DNA of 64,000 nucleotides, from the NCBI RefSeq assembly GCF_024166365.1, contig NC_064825.1:103802480-103866479 (forward strand), in the 5' to 3' direction. Made by a program: the position numbers and the translations under genes. Below the pieces are notes generated by a model. The model worked only from the letters and a program-made list of their open reading frames with translations. It searched no databases and was not told where the DNA came from. The stretch is from Elephas maximus indicus. Lineage: Eukaryota; Chordata; Mammalia; Proboscidea; Elephantidae. Within the stretch, counting starts at the first letter, position 1, and each line of letters starts with the position of its first letter. Positions 10,626-26,850 of the stretch are shown in pieces.

Positions 10626-11357
10626 AGAAGATTCCAGGAATTGATGGATTACCAGTTGGGATGTTTCAACAAATGAATGCATCACTGGAGGTGCACAGCT
10701 GTCTATGCCAATAAATTTGGACAACACCTACCTGGCCAACTGACTGGAAGAGATCCATATTTGCACCATTCCAAAAAAAGGTGATCTAACAGAATGCAAA
10801 AATAATTGAACAATGTCATTAATGCCACATACAACGAAAATTCTGCTAAAGAGCATTCAAAAATTGTTGCAGCAGTACATCGCCAGGGAATAGCCAGAAA
10901 TTCAAGCCTCATTCAGAAGAGTACGTGGAGTGAGGGATATCATTACTGATGTCTGATGGATCTAGGCTGAAAGAAGAGAAACCAGAAAGATGTTTACCAG
11001 TGTTTAATTGACTGTGCAAAGGCATTTGACTGTGTGTATCATAACAAATTATGGAAAACATTGGGAAGAATGGGAATTCCAGAACACTTAATTGTGCTTA
11101 TGCAGAACCTGTACATAGACCAAGAGGCAGTTGTTTGAACAGCACAAGGGGATATTGCATGGTTTAAAGTCAGGAAAAGTGTGTGTCAGGGTGGTATGTT
11201 TTTACCACACTTATCAAATTTGTGTGCTGGCAAATAATCAAAGAAACTGTACTATACGAAGACCATGGCATCAGGATTGGCAAAAGACTCATTAACAACC
11301 TGTGATACACAGATGACGCAACTTGCTTGCTGAAAGTGAAGAGGACTGGAAGCACTG

Positions 11358-11711
11358 ATGAAGATCAAAGACCACAGCCTTCAGTATGGATTACACCTCA
11401 ACAAGAAAACAAAAATCCTCACAAATGGACCAATGAGCAACATCATGATAAGTGGAGAAAACATTGATTTCACTTTACTTGGATCCACAATCAATGCCCA
11501 TGGAAGCAGCAACCAAGAAATCAAACAACACATTGTATTGGGAAAATCTGCTGCAAAAGTTCTCTTTAAAGAGCTCAAAAGCAAAGATGTCACTTGGGTC
11601 CTCCTGACCCAAACTATGGTATTTTCAGTTGCATTATATGCATGTGAAACCTGGACAATGAATAAGAAAGACCAAAGAAGAATTGATGCCTTTAAATTAT
11701 GGTGCTGGTGA
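11358..11711 (+). pseudogene. RTE reverse-transcriptase fragment
   Basis: Open stretch of 117 codons matching the part of the RTE ORF after the catalytic motif (DHSLQYGLHLNKKTKIL, then YACETWTMNKKDQRRIDAF). Upstream parts are interrupted by stops and shifts, so it makes no functional enzyme. Confidence 0.75.
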
Positions 11712-11730
11712 AGAATATTGAATATAACAT

Positions 11731-12253
11731 TGTCCTAATTATCTAGTGCTACTATAACAGAAACACCACAAGTGGATGGCTTTAACAAAGAAAAATTTAT
11801 TCTCTCACAGTCTGGGGGGCTAAGCCCAAATTCAGAGTGCCAGCTCTAAGGGAAGTCTTTCTCTTTCCGTCAACTCTGGAGGAAGGTCCTTGTCATCAAT
11901 CTTCCCTTGGTCTAGGAGTTTCTCCATGCAGGAACCTCAGGTCCCAAGGACCCGCTCTGCTCCAGGCACTGCTTTCTTGGTGGTATGAGGTCCCTCATGT
12001 CTCTCTGTCGGATTTTCTCTTTTATGTCTCAAAAGAGATGGCTTAAGACAAAATTTAATCTTGTAGATTGAATCCTGCCTCATTAACATAACTGGCACTA
12101 ATCCCATCTCATTAGCATCATAGAGATAGGATTTACAACACATAGGAAAATCACATCAGATGACAAAATGGTGGACAATGACACAATACTGGGAATCATG
12201 GGGTAATCAAATTGATACACGTATTTTTGGGAGACACAATTCAATCCATGACA
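11731..12253 (-). mobile_element. Solo MaLR-type LTR inside the RTE
   Basis: 523 bp, TGTCCTAATT to CCATGACA, flanked by AACAT (11,726-11,730) and ACCAT (12,254-12,258). The RTE runs on directly at catggactgcc, matching the uninterrupted RTE at 14,400 in reverse. Orientation is minus relative to the family's TGTCATGGATTG start. Confidence 0.8.
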
Positions 12254-12585
12254 ACCATGGACTGCCAGAAGAAGGAATAAGTCTGTCTTGGAAGAAATAC
12301 AGCCAGAGTGGTTCTTGGTAGCAAAGATGGTGAGACTTCATCTCACATAATTTGGATATGTTATCAGGAGGGATTAGTCCCTGGAGAAGGACATCATGCT
12401 TGGTAAAGTAGAGGGTCAGCAAAGAAGAGGAATACCCTCAACGAGATGGATTGATACAGTGGCTGCAAACAATGGGCTCAAACATAGCAACAATAGTGCA
12501 GGACCTGTCAGTGTTTTGTTGTTGTGTATAGGGCCGCTATGAGTCAGAATTGACTTGACGGCACCTAACAACAACAACAACCCAA

Positions 12586-12661
12586 GAAAAAATAAAATTC
12601 TGTTTGTTAAAATCACCCACTTATGGTATTTCTGTTATAGCACCACTACATAACTAAGACA
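12586..12661 (+). repeat. 5' LTR of MaLR provirus, second part
   Basis: aagaaaaaataaaattctg through to CTAAGACA, the LTR end displaced by the RTE insertion. Confidence 0.7.
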
Positions 12662-14057
12662 GAATTTGGTACTGAGAAGTGCGGGTGCTATTCTAACAAA
12701 TACCTACCATGTGGAAGTAGTTTTGGAATTGGGTAGTGGATGGAGGCTGGAAGATTTTAAGATGTGTAATAGTAAAACCCCTAGATTGCCTTGAAGAGGC
12801 TGTTAGAATTATGGACATCAAAAGCAATTCTGGTGAGGGCTCAGAAGGAAGTGAGGAGAGCTATAGGAAAGATTCTATGATCTTAAAGAAGACATATGGT
12901 GCGAGTAACAGAATTTGCTAGAAATGTGGACATTAAATGTGCTTCTGGTAAACATGTAATCGAACAATGGAGGAGGGGTGATGCTTTTTATGTGGTGGCA
13001 AAGAACTAGTCTGAATTATGTTCAAATATTTGGTGGAAGGTAGAACTTATAAGTGATCAGCTCAAATATCTGACTGAGGAGATTTTTAAGCAAGATCTCA
13101 AGGGAGTCGTGTGGTTTCTCCTTGCTGCTAATAGTAAAATGCCAGAGGGAAGAGATGATTTAAAAATGAACAGTGCAAAATGCAAACAGAGCTTAAAGAT
13201 TTGGAAAATTCTGTTCTACAAACTAAGGACACGTGTTATACAATGTTCACTAAGGACATGGTTACAAATGTTTTCTTAAAGAGAATAAGCCTAATGGATC
13301 TAGACAAGCACCACAGCAGAAAACTCATCAGCTTAGACTGAACGGGACAGAGAAAGAGCAAAAGGAAAGAATATTGTTTGCCTCTTGGAATTCCACAGGC
13401 AGGAAACAGATCAAAGGAGCTACATCTGTTGTCCTCCCAAAAAAGAAAAGGACCATCCCTGAAGCAGCTCAGAGATCGGTAGAACTTTTGAAAACAGCAC
13501 AGGAAGCAGGGCCTTTTCAGTTTCAAAGGGTGGGGCCACGGTCTCCTGGCTCTCAAAAGGTGGGGCCTCCTAGATTTCAAAGTATCAGATCTTCACCAAC
13601 TCAGTTCTGGAGCATTCCGCTCCTGGTAAGGTGTGCCACGGTGATGGGGCCATGCCCAGAGTTGAGGGAGTAGGACTGCCATGCCCAAGGGGCAGAAGAA
13701 TGGGGCTTTCCTGGGCTGAGAGGGTGGGGTTGCCACTCAGATAGACTAGGAGAATGGGGCTTCCCAGGGCCAAGTGATCAGAGTTGCCATCCCAATGGGC
13801 CTGTAAGGTGGACCTGAAGCCCAGGGCCAAGGGACCTCCACCTAGAATCCAAACAGCATGGCCAACACCCAGAGTCTGGAGGACAGAAGTGTTGCCCAGA
13901 TGATGTCAGAGAACAGAGGATTATTTCCAAGACTTGAGAGCTAATGTAAACTGTTCTGCTGGGTTTTAGACTTGTTTGGTGCCTGTTCTCCTTGGGCTAC
14001 AATTTCTCCAATTTGTAATGGAAATGTCTTTGTTGTGCCTGTTCTACCACTGTACTC
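12662..14057 (+). repeat. MaLR internal region
   Basis: Non-coding-looking sequence related to MaLR interiors. Its last part includes tgctgggttttagacttg and tttctccaatttgtaatgg, then ggaag, where the next RTE begins. The interior resumes at about 23,950. A proline/serine-type reading near 13,374-13,673 is too short and degenerate to call a gene. Confidence 0.6.
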
Positions 14058-14417
14058 TGGAAGTTGTTGTTGTTGTTGTTAGGTGCCGTCTAGTTGGTTC
14101 CGACTCATAGTGACCCTATGCACAACAAAACGAAACACTGCCCAGTCCTGCGCCATCCTTACAATCTTTGTTATGCTTGAGCTCATTGTTGCAGCCACTG
14201 TGTCATTACACCTTGTTGAGGGTCTTCCTCTTTTCCGCTGACCCTGTACTCGGCCAAGCATGATGTCCTTCTCCAGGGACTGATCCCTCCTGACAACATG
14301 TCCAAAGTATGTAAGACACAGTCTCGCCATCCTTACTTCTAAGAAGCATTCTGGCCACACTTCTTCCAAGACAGATTTGTTCGTTCTTTTGGCAGTCCAT
14401 GGTATATTCAATATTCT

Positions 14418-14795
14418 TCACCAATACCACAATTCAAAGGAGTCAACTCTTCTTCGGTCTTCCTTATTCATTGTCCAGCTTTCACATGCATATGATGCAA
14501 TTGAAAACACTATGGCTTGGGTCAGGCAGACCTTAGTCTTCAGGGTGACATCTTTGCTCTTCAACACTTTGAAGAGGTCCTTTGCAGCAGATTTGCCCAG
14601 TGCAATGTGTCTTTTGATCTCTTGACTGTTGCTTCCGTGGCTGTTGGTTGTGGATCCAAGTAAAATGAAATCCTTGACAACTTTAATCTTTTCTCCATTT
14701 ATCATGATGTTGCTCATTGGACCACTTGTGAGGATTTTTGTTTTCTTTATGTTGAGGTGTAATCCATACTGGAGGCTGTGGTCTTTGATCTTCAT
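14418..14795 (-). pseudogene. RTE reverse transcriptase, thumb part
   Basis: 125 open codons downstream of the YADD box, with GLHLNIKKTKILTSGP and SYACESWTMNKEDRRRVDSF. The C-terminal part continues at 14,079-14,411 in another frame (PWTAKRTNKSVLEEVWPE). Breaks are small, so this is a moderately young copy. Confidence 0.8.
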
Positions 14796-14914
14796 TAGTG
14801 CTTCAAGTCCTCTCCACTTTCAGCAAGCAAGGTTGTGTCATCTGCATAACACAAGTTGTTAATGAGTCTTCCTCCAATCCTGATGCCCCATTCTTCTTCA
14901 TATAGTCCATCTTC

Positions 14915-15604
14915 TCAGATTATTTGTTCAGCATACAGATTGAATAGGTATGGTGAAAGAATACAACCCTGACACACACCTTTCCTGACTTTCAACCAAT
15001 CAGTATCCCCTTGTTCTGTCCGAACAACTGCCTCTTGATCTATGTAAAGGTTCCTCATGAGCACAATTAAGTGTTCTGGAATTCCCATTCTTTGCAGTGT
15101 TATCCATAGTTTGTTATGATCCACACAGTCAAATGCCTTTGCATAGTCAATAAAACACAGGTAAACATCCTTTTGGTATTCTCTGCTTTCAGCCGGGATC
15201 CATCTGACATCAGCAATGATATCCCTGGTTCCACATCCTCTTCTGAAACGGGCCTGAATTTCTGGCAGTTCCCTGTCGATATACTGCTGCAGCCACTTTT
15301 GAATGATCTTCAGCAAAATTTTGCTTGCATGTGATATTAACAATATTGTTCCATAATTTCCACATTTGGATGGATCACCTTTCTTGGGAATAGGCATAAA
15401 TGTGGATCTCTTCCAGTCAGTTGGCCAGGAAGCTGTCTTCCATATTTCTTGGCATAGGTGAGTGAGCACCTCCAGCGCTGCATCTGTTTGTTGAAACATC
15501 TCAATTGATATTTCATCAATTCCTGGAGCCTTGTTTTTCGCCAATGCCTTCAGAGCAGGTTGGGCATCTTCCTTCAGTACCATGGGTTCCTGATCATAAG
15601 CCAC
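14915..15604 (-). pseudogene. RTE reverse transcriptase, palm part
   Basis: 229 open codons containing KNKAPGIDEISIEMFQQ, SWPTDWKRSTFMPIPKKGD, CFIDYAKAFDCVDHNKLW and GVCQGCILSPYLFNLYAEQ, which are RT motifs 0 to 4 of RTE elements. The YADD catalytic box follows in another frame at 14,837-14,848. This is the best preserved RTE piece in the window. Confidence 0.85.
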
Positions 15605-15675
15605 CTCTTGAAATGGTTGAATATAGACTAATTCTTTTTGGTATAATGACTCTGTGTATTCCTTCCATCTTCTTC

Positions 15676-16689
15676 TTCTTTTTTTTAAATAATTTTTATT
15701 ATATTTTAAGTGAAAGTTTACAAATCAAGTCAGTCTTTCACCCAAAAACCCATATACACCTTGCTACACACTCCCAATTACTCTCCCCCTAATGAGACAG
15801 CCCGCTTTTTCCCTCCACTCTCTCTTTTCCTGTCCTTTTCTCCAGCTTCTAACCCCCTCCACCCTCTCGCCTTCCCTCCAGGCAGGAGATGCCAACATAG
15901 TCTCAAGTGTCCACCTGATCCAAGAAGCTCACTCCTCACCAGCATCTCTCTCCAACCCATTGTCCAGTCCAGTCCATGTCTGAAGAGTTGGCTTCGGGAA
16001 TGCTTCCTGTCCTGGGCCAACAGAAGGTCTGGGGGCCATGACCACCAGGGTCCTTCCAGTCTCAGTCAGACCATTAAGTCTGGACTTATGAGAAGTTGGG
16101 GTCTGCATCCCACTGCTATCCTGCTCCCTCAGGGGTGCTCTGTTGTGCTCCCTGTCAGGGCAGTCATGGGTTATAGCTGGGCACCATCTACTTCTTCTGG
16201 TCTCAGGTTGATGTAGTCGCTGGTTCATGTGGCCCTTTCTGTCTCTTCGGCTCGTAATCACCTTGTGTCCTTGGTGTTCTTCATTCTCCTTTGATCCAGG
16301 TGGGTTGAGACCAATTGATGCATCTTAGATGGCTGCTTGCTAACATTTAAGACCCCAGATGCCACTCTTCAAAGTGGGATACAGAATGTTTTGTTAATAG
16401 ATTTTACTATGCCAATTGACTTAGATATCCCCTGAAGCCATGGTCCCCAAACCCCTGCCCCTGCTACGCTGGCCTTCGAAGCATTCAGTTTATTCAGGAA
16501 ACTTCTTTGCTTTTGGTTTAGTCCAATTATACTGACCTCCCCTGTATTGTGTCCTGTCTTTCCCTTCACCTAAAGAAGTTCTTATATACTATTTAATTAG
16601 TGAATGTCCCTCTCCCACCCTCTCTCCCTCCCCTCTCTCATAACCACAAAAGATTGTTTTCTTCTCAGTTTAAACTATTTCTCAAGTTC
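15676..16689 (-). other. L1 3' untranslated region
   Basis: About 1 kb between the ORF2 stop and the T-rich 3' end. The same sequence is found as short L1 insertions at 60,938-61,450 (plus) and 61,638-62,049 (minus), showing they are the same L1 lineage. Confidence 0.75.
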
Positions 16690-20497
<3,808 letters not shown>

Positions 20498-20870
20498 TTA
20501 ATTTTATGTGCTGAGTAGATTTTCTTTACATATTGTCCTTTCCTCATATTTGTTGTTGTTGGTTTTGTTTCTGCTGAGTCTGTATTTTTCCCTTGAATTT
20601 AATTTTGATGAGTAGGATAGTTTGTCCTGTTTGTGGTTACCTTATTGTTTACCTTTATTTTTCTAAATTTATAACTAACTTTTATTTCTTTGTATCGCCG
20701 TGTCTTCCTCTCCATATGGAAGGTGTATGATTACATTTCTTAGTCCCTCTTTATTATTTTAATGTTGTCTTCTTTTATATAATAACATCGCCGTTACCCT
20801 GCGTTGGGCTTTTTTGGGTTGACTTCTGGTTGCTCTGCCCAGTGTTCTAGTCTTGGGTCGATATCTGATA

Positions 20871-21883
20871 TTATTGATTTTCCAACCAAAGAACTCCCTT
20901 TAGTATTTCTTGTAGTTTTGGTTTGGTTTTTATGAATTCCCTCAACTTGTGTTTATCTGGAAATGTCTTAATTTCACCTTCATATTTAAGAGCTAGTTTT
21001 GATGGATATACGACTCTTGGCAGGCAGTTTTTTTCCTTCAATTTTTTAAATATGTCATCCCATTGCCTTCTTGCCTGCATGGTTTCTGCCGAGTAGTCCG
21101 AGCTTATTCTTATTGGCTCTCCCTTGTACGTCTCTTTTCTTTTATCCCTTACTGCTCTTATAATTGTCTCCTTATCTTTGGTTTTGGCAAGCTTGATTAG
21201 AATATGTCTTAGTGGCTTTCTTTTAAGACCTACCTTATGTGGAGTTCGATGAGCATCTTGGATAGATATCTTCTCATCTTTCACAATATCGGGGAAGTTT
21301 TCTGCCAACAAATCTTCAACAATTTTCTCTGTATTTTCTGTTATCCCTCCCTGTTCTGGTACTCCAGTCACTCATAGGTTATTTCTCTTGATAGAGTCCC
21401 ACATGATTCTTAAGGTTTCTTCATTAAAAAAATTTTTTTTATCTGATTTTTCTTCAAATATATTAGTGCCAAGTGATTTATCTTCGAGTTCAGAAATTCT
21501 AGCTTCTGCTTGCTCAATTCTGCTCCTCTGACTTTCTATTGAGTTGTCTAATTCTGTAATTTTATTGTTAATCTTCTGAATTTCGGATTGCTGTCTGTCC
21601 ATGGATTTTTCCAGCTTATTAAATTTTTCATTATGTGCCTGAATAATCTTTTTAATTTCTTCGATTGCTTTGTGTGTTCCTTGGCTTGTTCTGCGTATTG
21701 CCTCATTTCCTTCCTGATGTCTTGAAAGGTTCTGTATATTAAACTTTTGTATTCTGCATCTGGTAATTCCAGGAATGCACTTTCATCTAGAAGATCCCTG
21801 GATTCTTAGTTTTGAGAGCCTGTTGAGGTGATCATGGCCTGTTTCTTTATGTGACTTGATATTGACTGTTGTCTCTGAGCCAT
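20871..21883 (-). pseudogene. L1 ORF1 (broken)
   Basis: Starts MAQRQQSISSHIKKQ at 21,883 and ends LKGVLWLENQ, about 338 codons, the usual size of the L1 RNA-binding ORF1 protein. A coiled-coil region (IEQAEARISELEDK) precedes the RRM-like part (KLAKTKDKETIIRAVRDK). Lesions: TAA after TSTGSQN, a 1-bp loss near QAKEHTK, and TGA where CGA is expected at 21,372-21,374. Confidence 0.85.
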
Positions 21884-23167
21884 CTATAAGTTATTGTATT
21901 AGTTTATGCTTGCTTACTGTGTCGTAGCTGCTTGCTTTGTTTTGTTTTGGTATACCCCATGGGTTGCTTGAGTGAGCCAGCTTGATTATTTTCACCCTTG
22001 GAGCTCTGGTGTCCTGTCCCCAGCTGGCTAGAGCTGTTATCAGGTATATCATTCTAGGAATCCATTCGGTTTTCTTGTATGAATTCAGCTCAAGTTTCCA
22101 GGTAGCCTATATCAAGTGTGTGGTACAGGCTCTATCCTACAGTCTTAGAGGGGTAGGGGTGATTGGCGTATATACCCATATCTGATTGCAGCAGGGGGTC
22201 ACGCTCTGAACAAGGCAGGGGGCTGAGAACCGACCCCCAAGTGTCTCTGAGGAAAATGCATCTCTGTTCCCTAGAGCATGCTGGTGGGTGGGCTCTGCAG
22301 AGGGACCATGGGCACCCAAAGATTTTGGTGTAAGGACTGGAAGCTACCATTTTTCCCTGGGCCCCTTTGCAGGTGGCTGGGAGACCCAAGTGGAGCCACC
22401 AGTCCTTAGGTCCCTGTTGTGCGTAGGTGAGGACCTTGTTTAATAGGCAAAGCAATGTCAAACATCAAACGACCACCTCTCCACTGCACCACTGAAATGG
22501 TTGGAGTTTGCCAACAAGGCCCTATTCTCCTGAAATAGGCCCACACAGGTCCATGCAGAAGGGAAAAGTGCTCAAGGTCCAGGGACGGTTTATGCCCGGA
22601 CAGGAGCCGCTTCTGTCCTGAGCTCCCCCAGTTAATGGAGCTAGCAAATTATCTTTTCTCCCCAGTTGGAAATTTATTCTTTCCCCAAGGCCGGGAGGAC
22701 GGCTCCAGGTGCTCGCCAGGGTCTATCTCAGGCCTAGTGATTCAGCTGCTGAAGCTGGTTTGGGGAGGTGGGGCGCGGTAAAATATACCCAAGTATTTAG
22801 CTTTTGCCCAGAGCATCCTTCTCCTCAGGTTCTGGAGGTATGAGTGAGCTGTGTGGCTGGCTGCTTCTACCTGAGGAAACTGCGGCCAAACGCTAGGACC
22901 AGCCCGCCGCTGCCATTGCCGCCGGCGCAGCTGTTCTGGGAATGGTGCCTGAGGGCTCCCTGCGATTCAGGTCTGGCAACTCCTCTCCGCTTCTGAACGG
23001 TCTCTTCCTTCCCCTGCCCCTCAGTTCATTGTCTAAGCTTGCCTTTGATGCTCAGGGCTCCCAGCTTGTTACAAATATACTCGTTTCACTTGTTTTTTCT
23101 GGTCTTTGTTGTAAAGAGGGCTCGACTGAAGCCTCTGTCTATTCCGCCATCTTGGCTCTGCCTCCTC
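21884..23167 (-). promoter_or_regulatory. L1 5' untranslated region and internal promoter
   Basis: About 1.3 kb upstream of ORF1, GC-rich and CpG-containing toward the 5' end, with an AAGATGGCG box about 15-20 bp from the start, where L1 internal promoters have a YY1 site. Promoter role is by analogy with other mammalian L1s. Confidence 0.6.
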
Positions 23168-23432
23168 CCTTCCAACTTCTTTTGATGCTTCCTGTGTCTT
23201 TTAATATTTTCCCCATAGAATCCTTCACTATTGCAACTCGAGGCTTGAATTTTTTCTTTAGTTCTTTCAGCTTGAGAAACACCGAGCGTGTTCTTCCCTT
23301 TTGGTTTTCCATCTCCAGCTCTTTGCACTTGTCATTGTAATACTTTACTTTGTCTTCTCGAGAGGCCCTTTGAAATCTTCTGTTCAGTTCTTTTACTTCA
23401 TCTACTTTACTTCGTCTACTTTTCATTTACTT

Positions 23433-23897
23433 TCATTGCTCGACACTCAAGGGCAATTTCAGAGTCTCCTCTGACATCCATCTTGGTCTTTTCTTTCTTT
23501 CCTGTCTTTGCAGTGACCTCTTGCTTTCTTCATGGATGATGTCCTTGATGTCATTCCACAACTCGTCTGGTCTGTGGTCACTAGTGTTCAATGTGTCAAA
23601 TCTGTTCTTGAGATGGTCTCTAAATTCAGGTGGGAAATATTCAAGGTCATATTTTGGCTCTTGTGGACTTGCTCTGATTTTCTTCAGTTTCAGCTTGAAC
23701 TTGCATATGAGCAATTGATGGTCTGTTCCATAGTCTGCCCCTGCCTGGCCTTGTTCTGACTGATTATATTGAGCTTTTCCATCATCTCTTTCCACAGACG
23801 TAGTCAATTTGATTTCTGTGTGTTCCATCTGGCGAGGTCCATGTGTATAGTCACTGTTTATGTTGGTGAAAGAAGATATTTGCAATGAAGAAGTCAT
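23433..23897 (-). pseudogene. RTE endonuclease C-terminal part
   Basis: Contains GTDHQLLICKFKLKLKK and FDTLNTSDHRPDELWNDIK, the end of the AP-type endonuclease domain and the start of the linker. The domain N-terminus is missing because the element is 5'-truncated. Confidence 0.75.
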
Positions 23898-24171
23898 TGG
23901 TCTTGCAAAATTCTATCATTCAATCTCTGGCATTGTTTCTATCACTTTGGAAATAGATAAGTTCTATTCTAGATTTCACAGGTTCACAGATGAAGAAGAA
24001 TTTTGTCCCAGGATGGAATAAACCTAAAAATCTCACTCATATTTGATTCAGATTATTCAGAAAATGAGATTTTAGGCTTGGAATTGATTTAAGACTTTTG
24101 GGATGATGTGATGGGGTGAATGTGTTTTGCATGTGTAAAGTACATGAATTTTAGCAGGCTGAAGAGTGAAA

Positions 24172-24573
24172 TGATATCGATTGAAATGAGTCCACCAAAA
24201 TACTTACTGTAATTTTTGTAATCTCTATGCCTCTGGTTATAATCCCATTTGGGAATGAGTTGTCTTTGTTATGTTAATGAGGCAAGATTAGTGTAGGGTG
24301 TATGTTGAGTCAATCTCTTTTGAGATATAGGAGAGATTATATATCAGAAATGGAGGAAGAGAGACGCCAAGCCACATGAAAATTGCCCAGAAGCAGAAGT
24401 TCGCAGAGACAAGGATTTTCCTCCAGAGACTGCAAAGAGAAAAGTCCTTCACCTAGAGCTGGCACCCTGAATTCACACTTCTAGCCTCCTAAACTGTGAG
24501 GAAATAAATTTCCATTTGTTATAGCCACCCACTTGTGGTATTTTTGTTATAGCAGCACTAGATAACTAAGTCA
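24172..24573 (+). repeat. 3' LTR of MaLR provirus
   Basis: 402 bp from TGATATCGATTG to CTAAGTCA. It carries cctctggttataatcccatt, ctagcctcctaaactgtgag and a tggtatttttgttatagcag end, matching the 5' LTR. Confidence 0.75.
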
Positions 24574-24578
24574 TTGAT

Positions 24579-24895
24579 TCAGTAGTAGAATTCTTCCTTT
24601 CCATGTTGGAGACCTAGGTTCAACACTTGGTCAACGCACCTCACGAGCAGCCACCAACCATCTGTCAGTAGAGGCTTGTGTGTTTCTCTGATGCTAAATA
24701 GGTTTCAGAACAGTTTCCAGACTAAGATGGACTAGGAAGAAAGGCCTGGCAATCTGCTTCAAAAATAAGCCAATAAAAACCCTATGGATCACCAGGGTCT
24801 GATCTGCAACCAATCATGGGAATGGTGCAGGACCAGATAGCATTTCATTCTGTTGTGCATGGGGTTTCCATGAGTCGGGGCCCAACTCAACAGCT
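24579..24895 (+). repeat. tRNA-like SINE variant, copy B
   Basis: Counterpart of 326-660 (agtagtagaattcttccttt; gcaatctgcttcaaaaat). It marks the resumption of the duplicated unit after the provirus. Confidence 0.65.
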
Positions 24896-25122
24896 GCCCT
24901 GGGTCAGGAGAATGAACATGTCAGATACACTGGGTAGAATACAGGTTCATCTGGAAGAAGGGAATATGGGGAGTGGCAGACCTGGGTACTGGTCTGGGCT
25001 TCTCTCTGTGTTCCTCCTCCTTGTCCTCCCATCCACCCTCAGAAATGTCCTGTGGACATTGGGCTGTTGTCACCAGGTTCAGGGGTAGGGGAGATGAGAG
25101 CTATGTGGTTCCCCTTTACATA

Positions 25123-25284
25123 AAAACCAAACCAAATCCACCATCGCTGAGTGGATTTCAACTCCAAGAGACCCTATAGGACAGAGAAGAACTGCCCCAT
25201 AGGGTTTCCAAGGAGCAGCTGGTGGATTTCAACTGCTGACATTTTGGTTATCAGCCAAGCTCTTAACCTCTATACCAAACAGGG
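25123..25284 (-). repeat. Afrotherian SINE with target duplication
   Basis: Reverse SINE flanked by cccctttacata at 25,111-25,122 and 25,285-25,296. Same insertion as 881-1,042 in copy A. Confidence 0.85.
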
Positions 25285-25400
25285 CCCCTTTACATAGCGT
25301 GTCCCATTTCATCCTTCCAACATCCCTGACAAAGAAGGGTCGTTCTCCTTATCAGATTGAGGATGTAGCTGACACTCAAATGGGTGAGTGGTTATGGCAA

Positions 25401-26318
25401 TGTCTTAGTTATCCAGTGCTGCTGTAACAGATACACCACAAGTAGGTGACTTTAAATTTATTTTCTCACTGTTTAAGAGACCAGAAGTCCAAATTCAAGG
25501 CACTGGCTCTAGGGGAAGACTCTCTCTCTCTTTTGGCTCTGGGGGAAGGTCCTTGTTTCTTTTCAGCTTCTGTTTCTTGGTTCCTTGGAGATCTCATGTG
25601 GTGTCAGATCTGTCTTTCCCCAACTGCTTTTTTGCTCCTTGATTAATCAGCTCTTTTATATCTCAAAAGAGACTGACTTAAGAAACAAAAGCATACTGAT
25701 ACTGCCTCATTAACCTAACAGAAAAACCAGCTCCAAGTGTGGTTATAGCAGTAGGTGTAAGGATTAGGATTTACAACCTGTCATGGATTGAATTGTGTTC
25801 CCCCAAAATATCTGTCAACTAGGCTAGGTCATGATTCCCAGTATTATATGATTGTGTACTATTTTGTCATCTGATGAAATTTTCCTATGTATTATATATC
25901 CTATCACTATGATGTTAATGAGATGGATTAGTGGCAGTTATATTGATGAGATCTCTTTGAGATATATATATAAAAAAGATCTCTTTGAGATATAAAAGAG
26001 AGAAGTGAGCAGAGACAGGGGGACCTCATACCCCCAAGAAAGCAGCGCCAATAGCACAGTGCGTCCTTTGGACCAGGGGTTCCTGTGTGGAGAAGCTCCG
26101 AGTCTGAGGGTAGACTGATGACAAAGACCTTCCTTCAGAGCTGAGAGAGAAGAGAAAGACTCCCCCTGGAGCTGTTGCCCTAAATTTGGACTGGTAGCCT
26201 ACTAGGCTGTGAGAGAATAAATTTCTCTTTGTTAAAGCCATCCTCTTGTGGTATTTTTGTTTCAGCAGCAATAGATGACTAAGACAACCCATATTTTTGG
26301 GCAACATAATTCAGTTCA
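25401..26318 (-). repeat. MaLR-type LTR interrupted by another LTR (copy B)
   Basis: Counterpart of 1,136-2,083. Here the interruption is a different LTR (25,779-26,286) at a different point, so the two insertions are independent. Confidence 0.7.
25779..26286 (+). mobile_element. Solo MaLR-type LTR inserted only in copy B
   Basis: TGTCATGGATTGAATTGTGT to CTAAGACA, about 508 bp. Flanked on the left by CAACC and on the right by an overlapping CAACC, so the exact edge is ambiguous by two bases. Copy A is continuous here (ggatttacaatacatatt near 2,038). Confidence 0.75.
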
Positions 26319-26514
26319 TACCAGGTATCTAGTCACCAAAGATGGTTCCAAACAATTCCACCCCTTCCTATACAAACATGGTCCTTGTCCCATTGCAAGA
26401 GGGAGTTTCTTTCTCCTCCACTTGAATTTGGACTCGGTTGTGATGTTTTGACCAACAGAATATGGAGGAAAAGATGTTCTGACACTTCTGAGGCTCAGTC
26501 ATTAAGAAGACCTG

Positions 26515-26843
26515 ACAGTGGAAACAACCCAAGTGTCCACCAAAAGATGAATGGATACACAAAATGTGGAACATACATACAAGGGAATATTACTCAGCCA
26601 TAAAGAGAATCAAAGCCCTGCTACACATTACAACATGGATAAACCTTGAAAACAGCTTGCTGAGTGAAATAAGTCAGGCACACAAGGACAAATTTTGCAT
26701 GATCCCATTTATATGAAATACCTAGAAGAAGCAAATGCATAAAGACAAGTTTATTAGTGGTTACCAGGTGCTGGGAGAAGTGGAGGTACTGCAACCATAG
26801 CCTACATAAATTATAGCTAGTAGGGAAAAATTGGGAGTTGTTT
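26515..26843 (+). repeat. Old L1 3' fragment (copy B)
   Basis: Counterpart of 2,275-2,620, with caagtgtccaccaaaagatg and gaatattactcagccataaa. Confidence 0.7.
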
Positions 26844-26850
26844 CAAAATA

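Larger units (their letters stand above)
10626..12583 (+). mobile_element. RTE/BovB-type LINE, 5'-truncated, plus strand
   Basis: Reverse-transcriptase remnant entering at attccaggaattgatgg and ending in aacaacaacaac with the typical 3' tail (tatgagtcagaattgacttg). Frames give pieces such as SLQYGLHLNKKTKILTNGP and ALYACETWTMNKKDQRR of the RT C-terminal region. The catalytic YADD is altered to YTDD near 11,310. It is inserted in the 5' LTR of the MaLR provirus, with A/G-rich repeats at both edges, and is itself split by the LTR at 11,731-12,253. Confidence 0.8.

Noticed and set aside
13236-13830. Open frames with proline-rich content inside the MaLR interior
   Set aside because: They lie in repeat-derived sequence with repeated tggggc units; composition explains them.
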